Shown here: positions 11,442 to 19,629 of the stretch, one piece after another
How positions within the stretch are numbered: the stretch's first letter is position 1
Layout of the letters: each line of letters begins with the position of its first letter
From: a virus
IMG/VR virus record: IMGVR_UViG_3300046000_001242
Coordinates: 1 to 20,011 of that record
Reading direction: 5' to 3' (one strand)
DNA: 20,011 bases
Notes under the pieces: model-generated
Database searches by the model: none
What the model was told of the DNA's origin: nothing
What the model saw: only the letters and a program-made list of their open reading frames with translations
Program-made: the position numbers and the translations under genes

Positions 11442-11720
11442 ATGGCTAAAGGCGTAAAGACAGGCGGGGGTAGTCGAGCAGGCATCCCCAACAAGGCCAC
11501 AGCCGCCGCAAGGGAGGCCATCTCTCGTTTCGTGGACGGCAACGCAGACCGCTTGCAGGGCTGGCTCGACGAGATACACCAAGAGAAGGGCGCAGAGGCG
11601 GCGTTTAAGTGCTTCAGCGACTTACTCGAATACCATGTGCCGAAACTCGCGCGCCACGAGCACAGCGGCCCAGACGGCAGCAAGATTGAGATTGAGGCGA
11701 CTTGGGGCAAGCCCGAGTGA
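11442..11720 (+). CDS. Probable terminase small subunit (92 aa)
   Basis: The ATG at 11442 lacks a strong ribosome binding site. The product opens with the basic segment GGGSRAGIPNKATAAAREAI and continues ISRFVDGNADRLQGWLDEI and FSDLLEYHVPKLARHEHSG. This pattern is common in short proteins directly before phage large terminase genes, where the small subunit recognises the packaging site. It overlaps the large terminase start by GTGA. No canonical helix-turn-helix is obvious. The call rests on position plus the familiar DLLEYHVPKLAR segment. Confidence 0.7.
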   Translation: MAKGVKTGGGSRAGIPNKATAAAREAISRFVDGNADRLQGWLDEIHQEKGAEAAFKCFSDLLEYHVPKLARHEHSGPDGSKIEIEATWGKPE

Positions 11721-13051
11721 AGCAGCGGGTAGAACTCCCGTACCGCCCTAGACGGGCTTTCCTGCCGTTCCATGAGCGCACCAAGCGGTGGGCCTGCCTC
11801 GTCGCGCATCGAAGAGCAGGAAAAACAGTCGCAGCGGTTAACGACATCATCCGCGCAGCCTTTATGTACCGGGGGCCGAATGGCCTCTTCGGGTATGTCG
11901 CTCCCTACCAGAACCAAGCACGCCGCATTGCGTGGGACTACTTCAAGCACTACGCCCAGCCGCTCATCAAAGATGCAAACGAAGCGCAAATGACCCTGAC
12001 GCTGGTTAACGGCGCGAAGATAGGACTGTTTGGAGCCGACAACGCAGATGCGATGCGCGGCCTCGGGTTCAGCGGCCTGTACCTCGATGAATACGGTGAC
12101 TTCAAGCCGAGCGTGTTTGGAAGCGTGTTAAGAGCCGCCCTCGCTGACAAGGGCGGTTGGTGCGTCTTTGCAGGCACTCCGAAGGGACGCAATCAGTTCT
12201 ACGACATCTACCAGACAGCCCAACGCCTGCCCGACGAATGGTTCCTGTTGCGCCTACCTGCCAGCGAGTCAGGGCTGCTGCCCCAAAGCGAACTTAACGC
12301 AGCGAAAGCCCAACTGTCGGAAGACCAATACCTCCAAGAGTTCGAGTGCAGTTTCGAGGCGGCTATCCTCGGCGCGTTTTACGGCACAGAGATGCGACAG
12401 GCAGAGCCGCGTATTAACGAGCGTGTAGTCTTTGAGCCGGGGTATCCGGTACACACCGCGTGGGACTTGGGGTATCGAGACGACACCGCGATATTTTGGT
12501 ATCAGGTCGTGGGCGGCGAGGTGCGCGTCATCGACTTCTACGCAGTCTCGGGTGCAGATATTCGCACCATCGCAGAGGTAGTCGTTAACAAGGGTTACAC
12601 CTACGGCAAGCATTACCTGCCGCATGACGCGCGCGCGAAGAGCCTACAGACGGGGCGCAGCATCGTGGAGCAGTTGGCCGACCACCTCGGCATCGGCAGC
12701 CTCTCGGTCGTGCCAAACATCGGATTGCAGGACGGAATCCAAGCGGTGCGCCAGATGCTCCCGCGCACTTGGTTCAACTCCGTGCGTTGCGGCGATGGCA
12801 TTGAGGCTTTACGCCAGTATCAACGGGAGTATGATGAGGACAAGAAAGCGTTTAGGGCATCACCCCGACACGATTGGACATCACACCCTGCTGACGCTTT
12901 CCGTATGCTGGCAGTTGCGTGGAGGCAGGAGCCTGCCGCGCAAAAGCCGTTGGAGAGCAAGGTGCTTATCGTTGGGCCGCAAAATCAGGTCACGCTCAAC
13001 GATATGTGGCAGGTACACGACCGAAGCGTCTCTAGGAGGGCGCGCATATGA
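11717..13051 (+). CDS. terL: Terminase large subunit
   Basis: The start is GTG at 11717, overlapping the small subunit stop; a TTG at 11702 is the only alternative. The 444-residue product has a Walker A motif, AHRRAGKT (30-37), a Walker B motif, LYLDEYGD with the acidic pair near 124-125, and a coupling segment at FAGTPKGRNQFYD. The nuclease domain has AWDLGYRDDTAIFW (first Asp at about 250), LPHDAR (301-306) and HPADAFR (390-396). It is the ATP-driven motor and headful or site-specific nuclease that docks on the portal. Length and motif order are normal. The next gene overlaps by ATGA. Confidence 0.95.
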   Translation: MKQRVELPYRPRRAFLPFHERTKRWACLVAHRRAGKTVAAVNDIIRAAFMYRGPNGLFGYVAPYQNQARRIAWDYFKHYAQPLIKDANEAQMTLTLVNGAKIGLFGADNADAMRGLGFSGLYLDEYGDFKPSVFGSVLRAALADKGGWCVFAGTPKGRNQFYDIYQTAQRLPDEWFLLRLPASESGLLPQSELNAAKAQLSEDQYLQEFECSFEAAILGAFYGTEMRQAEPRINERVVFEPGYPVHTAWDLGYRDDTAIFWYQVVGGEVRVIDFYAVSGADIRTIAEVVVNKGYTYGKHYLPHDARAKSLQTGRSIVEQLADHLGIGSLSVVPNIGLQDGIQAVRQMLPRTWFNSVRCGDGIEALRQYQREYDEDKKAFRASPRHDWTSHPADAFRMLAVAWRQEPAAQKPLESKVLIVGPQNQVTLNDMWQVHDRSVSRRARI

Positions 13052-13353
13052 GTGGCGTTAATCTTCCGTATCAATACCCTTACGAGACGGTCGCCGTTTC
13101 GCAGACCGCGCAGGTGCTTGGCACCAACGGCGCGGCAAACGATTACCTGCATCGCATCGTGGTGACGGTATCAACGGCGCTGACTTCAACCGTCAGCATC
13201 ATCGACGGCAGCACGACCATCCTTTCCATCCCAGCGAGTACGGCTGTTGGCGTGTATGTCGTGGAACTTGGCCTCAACGCGGCCACCGGCCCGTGGAAGG
13301 TCACGACGGGTGCAGGCGCTGCCGTGTTGGCGGTGGGCCTGTTCAGCAAATGA
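13048..13353 (+). CDS. Small structural phage protein (101 aa)
   Basis: A strong AGGAGG precedes the ATG at 13048, which overlaps the terminase stop. The product is Thr/Val/Ala-rich and beta-strand-like (VVTVSTALTSTVSIIDG, GVYVVELGLNAATGPWKVTT), ending in AVLAVGLFSK. This pattern is common in small proteins beside phage terminases and could be a head decoration or virion component. No family name is certain. Confidence 0.72.
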   Translation: MSGVNLPYQYPYETVAVSQTAQVLGTNGAANDYLHRIVVTVSTALTSTVSIIDGSTTILSIPASTAVGVYVVELGLNAATGPWKVTTGAGAAVLAVGLFSK

Positions 13354-13514
13354 ACCGTAAGCCCGGACTTTACGCCAACATCTTAGCCAAGCAGGAGCGC
13401 ATCAAGGCTGGCTCCGGCGAGAGGATGCGTAAGCCCGGTGACCCCGGTGCGCCGACCGCAAAGGCGTTCCGCGAGTCTGCGAAAACGGCTAAACCTGAGA
13501 AAAAGGGTTACTGA
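13350..13514 (+). CDS. Small basic phage protein (54 aa)
   Basis: I place the start at the ATG at 13350, overlapping the previous stop by ATGA. The product is basic (NRKPGLYANILAKQERIKAG, then GERMRKPGDPGAPTAKAF) and looks like the short lysine-rich proteins that often sit between terminase and portal genes. No function is assigned. Its stop overlaps the next start (TGATG). Confidence 0.72.
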   Translation: MNRKPGLYANILAKQERIKAGSGERMRKPGDPGAPTAKAFRESAKTAKPEKKGY

Positions 13515-13807
13515 TGAGCGCAGCATGGCAGCGTAAGGAAGGCAAGAACCCGAAGGGTGGCCTCAACGCCGCTGGCCGCGCATCGTACAAGCGTGAGACG
13601 GGCGGCACCCTCAAGCCCCCGGTCAAGGCCGGTGACAACCCGCGCCGCGCATCGTTCCTCGCACGCATGGGCAACATGGCTGGGCCGATGGAAAAGAACG
13701 GCAAGCCGACCCGCCTCGCCCTCGCGCTGCGTGCGTGGGGTGCGTCGAGCAAGGAAGATGCAAAGGCGAAGGCCCGAGCCATCTCCGCGCGCAACAAGAA
13801 GGACTAA
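13514..13807 (+). CDS. Small phage protein, DUF6321-like (97 aa)
   Basis: The product starts MSAAWQRKEGKNPKGGLNAA and contains LKPPVKAGDNPRRASFLARM and LRAWGASSKEDAKAKARAIS. This combination recurs in proteins of phages and large viruses annotated as DUF6321. It is basic and has no membrane segment. It may bind DNA or virion components. The family name is from memory and should be confirmed. Confidence 0.7.
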   Translation: MSAAWQRKEGKNPKGGLNAAGRASYKRETGGTLKPPVKAGDNPRRASFLARMGNMAGPMEKNGKPTRLALALRAWGASSKEDAKAKARAISARNKKD

Positions 13808-13810
13808 CAG

Positions 13811-16063
13811 ATGGACGAGCGCGTCAGCCAAGAACTTGAGAAGTACCTGCGCGCTGTAGGTACCTACGACAACGAGTTTGCCAAGTGGCAGGCGCGCGTC
13901 AAGAAACTCGTCAAGCGTTACCGTGACGACACGCGCGGCCAGTCGGGCAACGAGACGGCCAAGTTCAACATCCTGTGGAGCAACGTCCAGACGCTGATTC
14001 CCGCCGTCTACGCCAAACTGCCGAAGGCTGACGTGCAGCGCCGGTTTGGTGACAACGACCCCGTGGGCCGCGTGGCATCGCGCCTCATCGAACGCGCCAT
14101 CGACTTTGAGATTGAGCATTTCCCCGACTTCCGCTCGACCATGAAATACGATGTCGAGGACAGGTTCCTCGGCGGTCGCGGCACGGCGTGGGTGCGGTAC
14201 GAACCGCACGTTGCCCCCATCGGCATTGAGGACGACGGCGTATCCATCACCTCGGACATCGAAGAGGGCGAAGGCGCACCGCAGCCGCTTGAGCAAATCG
14301 AGTACGAGCGCGCCCCGGTCGATTACGTCCATTGGAAGGACTTTGGACACTCGCAAGGCCGCACTTGGGAAGAGGTGGGTCAGGTATGGCGCTGGGTCTA
14401 CATGACCCGTGAGGCGCTCGTGGAGCGTTTCGGCGCAGAGATGGCGCGCCAGATACCGACCGACTCCGGCCCGGAGACGCTGAACGCCTACCGCGACAGT
14501 AAGCGGCAATACAACCTTGCCAAAGTGTGCGAACTCTGGGACAAGGAGACGCTCAAGGTCTACTGGTTCTGCAAGGGGATGCCGCACTTCATCGACGTGC
14601 GCGACGACCCGCTCGGGCTGGAGGGGTTCTTCCCCTGCCCGAAGCCGCTTTACGCCACGACGACCTCGGACAACCTCGTCCCCGTCCCCGACTTCGTGCT
14701 GTACCAAGACCAAGCGATGGAGTTGGACATCCTCTCCGACCGCATCGACGGGTTGGTAAAGGCGCTGCGTGTGCGCGGCGTATATGACGCCTCGCAGCCT
14801 GCGCTTCAGCGCCTGATGACCGAGGGCGACAACAACGCCCTCATCCCGGTGGACAAGTGGGCGGCGTTTGGCGAGAAGGGCGGCCTCAAGGGCAGCATCG
14901 ACCTGCTGCCGCTCGACACCATCGCGCAGGCGCTTATCCAATGCTATCAAGCGCGCGCCGACATCAAGGGCCAGATATACGAAATCACGGGCATCTCCGA
15001 CATCATCCGTGGGCAGTCTGCGGCCTCGGAAACGGCCACGGCGCAGCAAATCAAGGGGCAGTACGCGGGCCTGCGCCTGCGGTCGATGCAGGAGGACGTG
15101 GCGCTTTTTGCGACGGAACTCATCCGGTTGAAGGCGCAGGTCATGTGTATGCGGTACCAGCCGCAGACCATCCTCGCCTACTCTGCCGCAGAGCAGATGT
15201 CGGACGCCGACAAGGCGCTCATCCCGCAGGCGTTGCAACTCATCCGCGACAAGCCGCTGCGTAACTTCCGCATCGACATTGCCGCTGACAGCCTTGTGCA
15301 GATTGACGAGGCGCAAGAAAAGCAGGACAGGCTCCAGTTCCTGCAAGCCTTCGGCGGTTTCTTGCAACAGGCGCTGCCGGTCGGTCAAGCCTCGCCGGAA
15401 CTTGTCCCGGTGATGATGGACTTGCTCAAGTACGGCGTGCAGGCGTTTAAGGCGGCGCGTCCGCTTGAGGGTACGATTGACGCTGCGACGGAGCAGTTGA
15501 AGCAGATGGCCGCGCAGCCGCGTGAGAACCCCGCCATGCAGCAGGCGCAGATGGAGGCGCAGGCTGAACAGGCCAAGTCGCAGATGCTCATGCAGATTGA
15601 GCAGGCTAAGTTGCAGCAGGCGGCGCAGGTTGAGGCGCTCAAGGCGCAGAACGACCAGCAACTGGAGCAGATGAAGCAGCAGTTTGAGGCGCAACTTGCA
15701 CAGCAGAAAATCGCCGCCGAACAGCAGATGGCGAAATACAAGGCCGACTTGGACGCTGCCACGAAGGTCATGGTCGCCCGTATCTCTGCCAACCCCGGCC
15801 TCGACATCCCCGCTCTGGAGCAGCAGCAAGCCGTCACCGAGCGCGTCATGCAGGACATGGGCGGCGAGGTAAGGCAGGCGATGCAGAACCTCGTGGCGCT
15901 CTACGGCCAGATGGCATCGTCTAACGACGAGAACATGAAGGGCGTGCGTACTGCCCTTGCCACGCTGACGGCTCCCAAGCGCATCGTGCGCGGCCCTGAT
16001 GGCCGTGCGGTGGGCGTGGAGGCGGTGCAGCAGACCCTTGAACTGGAGCCGCGCCTGCAATGA
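13811..16063 (+). CDS. P22-like portal protein
   Basis: A 750-residue protein starting at ATG 13811, seven bases behind AAGGA. The N-terminal part (DNEFAKWQARVKKLVKRYRD, KFNILWSNVQTLIPAVYAKL) and the middle (ITGISDIIRGQSAASETATA) are typical of P22-type portals. The portal is the dodecameric ring for DNA entry and exit and the docking site for terminase. From about residue 570 to 650 a very Gln- and Ala-rich helix (QMEAQAEQAKSQMLMQIEQA and similar) forms a coiled coil, reminiscent of the P22 barrel. Length agrees with the family. The stop overlaps the next start by ATGA. Confidence 0.92.
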   Translation: MDERVSQELEKYLRAVGTYDNEFAKWQARVKKLVKRYRDDTRGQSGNETAKFNILWSNVQTLIPAVYAKLPKADVQRRFGDNDPVGRVASRLIERAIDFEIEHFPDFRSTMKYDVEDRFLGGRGTAWVRYEPHVAPIGIEDDGVSITSDIEEGEGAPQPLEQIEYERAPVDYVHWKDFGHSQGRTWEEVGQVWRWVYMTREALVERFGAEMARQIPTDSGPETLNAYRDSKRQYNLAKVCELWDKETLKVYWFCKGMPHFIDVRDDPLGLEGFFPCPKPLYATTTSDNLVPVPDFVLYQDQAMELDILSDRIDGLVKALRVRGVYDASQPALQRLMTEGDNNALIPVDKWAAFGEKGGLKGSIDLLPLDTIAQALIQCYQARADIKGQIYEITGISDIIRGQSAASETATAQQIKGQYAGLRLRSMQEDVALFATELIRLKAQVMCMRYQPQTILAYSAAEQMSDADKALIPQALQLIRDKPLRNFRIDIAADSLVQIDEAQEKQDRLQFLQAFGGFLQQALPVGQASPELVPVMMDLLKYGVQAFKAARPLEGTIDAATEQLKQMAAQPRENPAMQQAQMEAQAEQAKSQMLMQIEQAKLQQAAQVEALKAQNDQQLEQMKQQFEAQLAQQKIAAEQQMAKYKADLDAATKVMVARISANPGLDIPALEQQQAVTERVMQDMGGEVRQAMQNLVALYGQMASSNDENMKGVRTALATLTAPKRIVRGPDGRAVGVEAVQQTLELEPRLQ

Positions 16064-16245
16064 TTACGACGACGAAAGGGATGATGGACGAGTCGCTTTT
16101 AGATAAGCGCGAAGGCGAGGTCGATAACGACCACGAACACACCCGGTGGGTGGAATACTGGCACGAGGGCGAGATGGTGCATCGGTCTGTCCATGTTCAC
16201 CTAAAGCAAGTCCCGGCCCTCTTTGGCGAAACGGAGAAACTCTGA
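16060..16245 (+). CDS. Small hypothetical protein after portal (61 aa)
   Basis: The ATG at 16060 overlaps the portal stop; ATGs at 16081 and 16084 are alternatives, with AAAGGG very close. The product contains MMDESLLDKREGEVDNDHEH and HTRWVEYWHEGEMVHRSVHV, a compact acidic then aromatic segment seen in uncharacterised phage head-region proteins. No function is assigned. The stop overlaps the next start. Confidence 0.66.
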   Translation: MITTTKGMMDESLLDKREGEVDNDHEHTRWVEYWHEGEMVHRSVHVHLKQVPALFGETEKL

Positions 16246-16700
16246 TGCCTAACTCGCAGGCAATGTGTACCTCGTTCAAGGTCGAAATCCTCGGCGGCGT
16301 TCACGCCATCGGCACCCCGCCAACTCGGGCAAACACCAACAAGGACACCTTCAAGGCTGCGCTCTACGAGGCCACGGCTACCGTTAACGCTGCCACGACC
16401 GCCTATAACGCCTCTGGAGAGGTGTCGGGCGCGGGGTATAGCGCAGGCGGCATCACCGTTTCCAACGCCACAGCGCCCACCTCAAGCGGAACCACGGCGT
16501 ATTGGACGCCCTCTGCCTCGCTGACTTATTCGGCGGTGACCCTGACGACGGCGTTTGACGCGGTGTTGATTTACAACAGCACGCAGGCCGACAAGTCGGT
16601 CGCGGTTTACACCTTCGGGGCGCAGACGGTCACGGCGGGTAATTTCATCCTGACCATGCCGACTAACGATGCCTCTACCGCGCTGATGCGGATTGTGTGA
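16245..16700 (+). CDS. Probable head or decoration protein (151 aa)
   Basis: The start at ATG 16245 lies eight bases behind GGAG and overlaps the previous stop (TGATG). The protein is Thr-, Ala- and Gly-rich, with alternating strand and loop segments such as VSNATAPTSSGTTAYWTPSA and TFGAQTVTAGNFILTMPTND. Low charge and beta-rich composition suggest a virion protein, likely head-related because of its position between portal and scaffold. No family is recognised. Confidence 0.7.
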   Translation: MPNSQAMCTSFKVEILGGVHAIGTPPTRANTNKDTFKAALYEATATVNAATTAYNASGEVSGAGYSAGGITVSNATAPTSSGTTAYWTPSASLTYSAVTLTTAFDAVLIYNSTQADKSVAVYTFGAQTVTAGNFILTMPTNDASTALMRIV

Positions 16701-16706
16701 TGAGCC

Positions 16707-17351
16707 GTGGCGAAGGGGCCGTGGGACACAGGTACATGGGATGACGCGCAATGGGACAGCCTCCCGGTCACAGGCGTCACCGGAACAGGCGGCGTCGGTA
16801 GCCTCGGCACCCAGCAAAGCGTCACGCTCTCGGGCAATTCTGCAACGGGCGCGGCGGGAAGCGTCGGAGCAAGCCTTGAGGCGAGCCTTACGGGTGTCTC
16901 TGCCGTCGGAGTCGTCGGAGATGAAACCGATTCGGTCGAGGTTGCCCTTTCTGGTGTGGGAGCATCTGGCGCGACAGGTGCTGTCGGCCTTCAAGGAGAG
17001 GTTGCGCTTGCCGGTGTGGAAGCGACCGGAGCCACCGGCACCCTCACCGCCTCCGTCCAGCCCATCATCGTCATCAGCGACTCCCACGAAGGCGACAAGA
17101 ACCGCAAGAAGCGGTGGGAAGAAGAGCAAGAAAGGCGTGAAAGGCGCAAGCAAGAGTTAATCTCGGTTTACGAGCAACTGCACGAAGCACGCCCAGAGAT
17201 TGCAGAGAGGATTGTTGAACCGCATTTAACTGTTAACATCGCACAACCCACGATTAACTGGGATGCGCTGTTAGGCGACATCGACAGGGTGGAGAGACTG
17301 ATGCGAGAGCATCAGGAAATGGACGACGAAGAAGTATTGTTGCTGCTATGA
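16707..17351 (+). CDS. Repeat-containing structural protein (214 aa)
   Basis: The apparent start is GTG at 16707 (AKGPWDTGTWDDAQWDSLPV follows); no strong ribosome binding site precedes it. Residues about 20-115 consist of four to five imperfect repeats of about 20 residues built on a (V/L)(S/T)G-x-(S/G/E)A(T/S)G-(A/V)-x-G pattern, for example LSGNSATGAAGSVG and LSGVGASGATGAVG. A highly charged helical segment (KNRKKRWEEEQERRERRKQE) and a C-terminal part follow. Similar repeat proteins occur next to phage portals and may sit on the capsid or in the tail. The stop overlaps the next start. Confidence 0.72.
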   Translation: MAKGPWDTGTWDDAQWDSLPVTGVTGTGGVGSLGTQQSVTLSGNSATGAAGSVGASLEASLTGVSAVGVVGDETDSVEVALSGVGASGATGAVGLQGEVALAGVEATGATGTLTASVQPIIVISDSHEGDKNRKKRWEEEQERRERRKQELISVYEQLHEARPEIAERIVEPHLTVNIAQPTINWDALLGDIDRVERLMREHQEMDDEEVLLLL

Positions 17352-17695
17352 AACGAACTTATGTGATGGTTGACGGCGAGTTTGTGGAGCGTAAGCGCGA
17401 CGAGCGTGGGCGCTATCACTACGTTGTCCCCGACATCGCGCCGTACAAGTCGATGATTGACGGGCGCATGATTACCTCGCGCTCCCAGCATCGTCGGCAC
17501 CTCAAGGCTAACGGTTGCGTCGAGGTCGGCAACGATGACCCGACCAAGTTCGTGAGCAAACCCAAACCCCAGAACAGCCGAGTGGATGTGTTGCGCCACC
17601 AGTTGGCGAACATGACCCACTCGGATGCGAACAAGTTGTTGTCGCGGTTGCGCGATGAAATCCGATTTACCCACGACCCCCACAGGAGACGGTAA
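17348..17695 (+). CDS. Hypothetical head-region protein (115 aa)
   Basis: The ATG at 17348 overlaps the upstream stop. The N-terminus YVMVDGEFVERKRDERGRYH is followed by PYKSMIDGRMITSRSQHRRH and a segment, GCVEVGNDD. The rest is basic and helical. Proteins of this type sit before scaffold genes in several phages. No enzymatic motif is visible, and its place suggests a morphogenesis role. Confidence 0.7.
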   Translation: MKRTYVMVDGEFVERKRDERGRYHYVVPDIAPYKSMIDGRMITSRSQHRRHLKANGCVEVGNDDPTKFVSKPKPQNSRVDVLRHQLANMTHSDANKLLSRLRDEIRFTHDPHRRR

Positions 17696-18660
17696 TGGAA
17701 CAAGCCCCACAGGCAGAGACGCTCGACCGCAAGGAGTTGCTCGAACAGCAGTTTGAGCAGGCCGAGGACACCCCGCCGCAGGGACGGGATGAGCAGGGGC
17801 GCTTTGCCCAGAAGCAGGTCGAGGAACCGCAGGTTGCTGAACCTGCCGAGGAACCCGTGTGGCGCAAGCCGCCTGCCTCGTGGAAAAAGGAATATCACGA
17901 ATACTGGTCGAAGGCCGACCCCAAGATTCAGGAATACGCTTGGCAGCGCGAAGAACAGATGAAGCGCGGCGTGGAGCCGCTGCTCTCAAAGGCGCAGTTT
18001 GCCGATGCGATGAATCAGGCGCTGGAGCCGTACCTGCCGACCATTCAGGGGCTTGGCCTGAAGCCGGAGCAGGCGGTTGCCGCTCTCGCGCAGGCCGACT
18101 ACACGCTGCGTAACAGCCCCCCGGCGCAGAAGATGCAGTACCTGACGCAGTTGGCTGCGTCCTACGGCATCAACCTTAACCAAGTCATGCAGGGTGGTCA
18201 GCAGGCCGCCCAACCCTCCATCGACCCGATGGTGTATCAGTTGCAGAACGAACTGAACACCGTCCGTGGCGAGGTCATGGGGTGGAAGCAGCAGCAGGAG
18301 ATGGCCGAAAACCAGACCCTGCTAAACGAAATCAACAGTTTCTCAATGACGGCTGAACACTTCGAGGAAGCGCGTCCGACGATGATTCAGTTGCTCCAAT
18401 CTGGGGTGGCTGAAACGCTTGAGGACGCCTACGAGAAGGCCATTCGGCTTGATTCAGATTTGTTTGACAAGGTGCTATCAGCCCGACAGGCAGAGGTTGC
18501 ACAACGTCAGGCAACGGAGAAGAACCGGGCAGCGAAAGCCGCCCGAGCAGCAGCGGTCAGCGTCAGAGGTTCCACACCCGGAACTAACACGGCTCCCAAA
18601 GCGCATAGTCGCCGCGCAATGCTGGAAGAAGCGTTTGAAGAATCCAGTTCGCGGTTGTAA
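17695..18660 (+). CDS. Scaffolding protein
   Basis: The ATG at 17695 lies six bases behind AGGAG and overlaps the previous stop (TAATG). The 321-residue product is Gln-, Glu- and Ala-rich and mostly helical, with a disordered acidic N-terminus and the conserved-looking WRKPPASWKKEYHEYWSKAD. It ends in a basic, Ala-rich segment (RAAKAARAAAVSVRG) as scaffold C-termini do when they bind coat protein. Its position directly before the major capsid gene is the usual one. Scaffold directs procapsid assembly and leaves before packaging. Confidence 0.85.
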   Translation: MEQAPQAETLDRKELLEQQFEQAEDTPPQGRDEQGRFAQKQVEEPQVAEPAEEPVWRKPPASWKKEYHEYWSKADPKIQEYAWQREEQMKRGVEPLLSKAQFADAMNQALEPYLPTIQGLGLKPEQAVAALAQADYTLRNSPPAQKMQYLTQLAASYGINLNQVMQGGQQAAQPSIDPMVYQLQNELNTVRGEVMGWKQQQEMAENQTLLNEINSFSMTAEHFEEARPTMIQLLQSGVAETLEDAYEKAIRLDSDLFDKVLSARQAEVAQRQATEKNRAAKAARAAAVSVRGSTPGTNTAPKAHSRRAMLEEAFEESSSRL

Positions 18661-18684
18661 TTAACTGATTCAGGAGTCAATTAA
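18661..18684 (+). promoter_or_regulatory. RBS hairpin before the capsid gene
   Basis: TTAACTGA (18661-18668) and TCAATTAA (18677-18684) pair at seven of eight positions and present TTCAGGAG, which holds the ribosome binding site, in the loop. The capsid ATG follows immediately. It may tune translation of the most abundant virion protein. Confidence 0.4.
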
Positions 18685-19629
18685 ATGTCTTTTGCTAACT
18701 CCAGTATCAGCGACATCATCGCTACTAACATTCAGAGCCGTAGCGGTGAACTCGCTGACAACGTGACGAACAACAATGCGTTGCTTCGTCGTCTCAAAGA
18801 AAGGGGCAATGTTAAGACCTTTTCGGGAGGAAACGTAATCCTCCAGGAAATCATGTACCAAGATAATACGACCAATAATACAAATTCGTATTCTGGGTAC
18901 GAGGTGCTTAACGTCGGTCAGAACTCGCCCATCTCTGCGGCGCAGTTCAGCATCACGCAGTACGCGTCTGCTGTGTCCATCTCGGGTCTGGAGATGATTC
19001 AGAACTCGGGTAAGGAAGCCATCATCGACCTGCTCGACGGTCGTATGGAGGTTGCCGAGGCGCAACTGGCGAACCGCATCAGCGGTGACCTGTACGGCGA
19101 CGGAACCGGCAACGCGGGTAAGAACCTCACGGGTCTTGCTGCCGCTGTGCCGGATAGCCCGTCGACTGGCACCTACGGCGGCATCAACCGTCAGGTGTGG
19201 CAGTTCTGGCGTTCGGTGGCCTTCTCGGCCACGGGCGACGGCACGGGCGCTGTCACCAGCAGCAACATTCAAGGCTACATGGATGCGGTTGCGGTGCAGT
19301 TGATTCGTGGTACTGACAAGCCCGACCTCATCGTTGCGGACAACAACTACTACAAGTTCTACCTCCAGAGCCTTCAGGCCATCCAGCGCATCACGGACTC
19401 CGGTTCGGGCATGGCTGGCGCTGGCTTCGCCTCGCTGAAGTATTTTGGCGCGGGCATGGCCTCGGACGTGGTGCTTGATGGTGGTATTGGTTCGTCGTCG
19501 TACAACGGCGGCGTGGGCAATGCCAACCATATGTGGTTCCTCAACACCAAGTACCTGATGTTCCGCCCCCACAAGGACAGAAACTTTGTCCCGATTGGCG
19601 GCGACCGTCAGGCTGTCAACCAAGACGCT
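18685..19629 (+). CDS. Major capsid protein, exon 1 (315 codons)
   Basis: ATG 18685 lies eight bases behind GGAG. The protein begins MSFANSSISDIIATNIQSRS and includes ALLRRLKERGNVKTFSGGNV, SGLEMIQNSGKEAIIDLLDG and HMWFLNTKYLMFRPHKDRNF. These segments are typical of an HK97-fold major capsid family from podovirus- and siphovirus-like phages. It is the main shell subunit. Exon 1 ends with codon GCT (Ala315) at 19629; the open frame continues only five codons (KPTIH) into the intron before TAA at 19645-19647. After splicing to exon 2 (19873-19947) the protein has 339 residues and ends with LIGWAGNLTSSGPQFCGVLI plus N. A collinear reading would wrongly give a 320-residue product. Confidence 0.92.

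Noticed and set aside
13508-16060. Open frame of 850 codons on the minus strand opposite the portal gene
   Set aside because: It is a complete antisense shadow of a clear portal gene and part of its upstream neighbour. It is Leu/Arg/His-rich and low in complexity, as expected from codon-position bias in GC-rich DNA, and has no recognisable domain.
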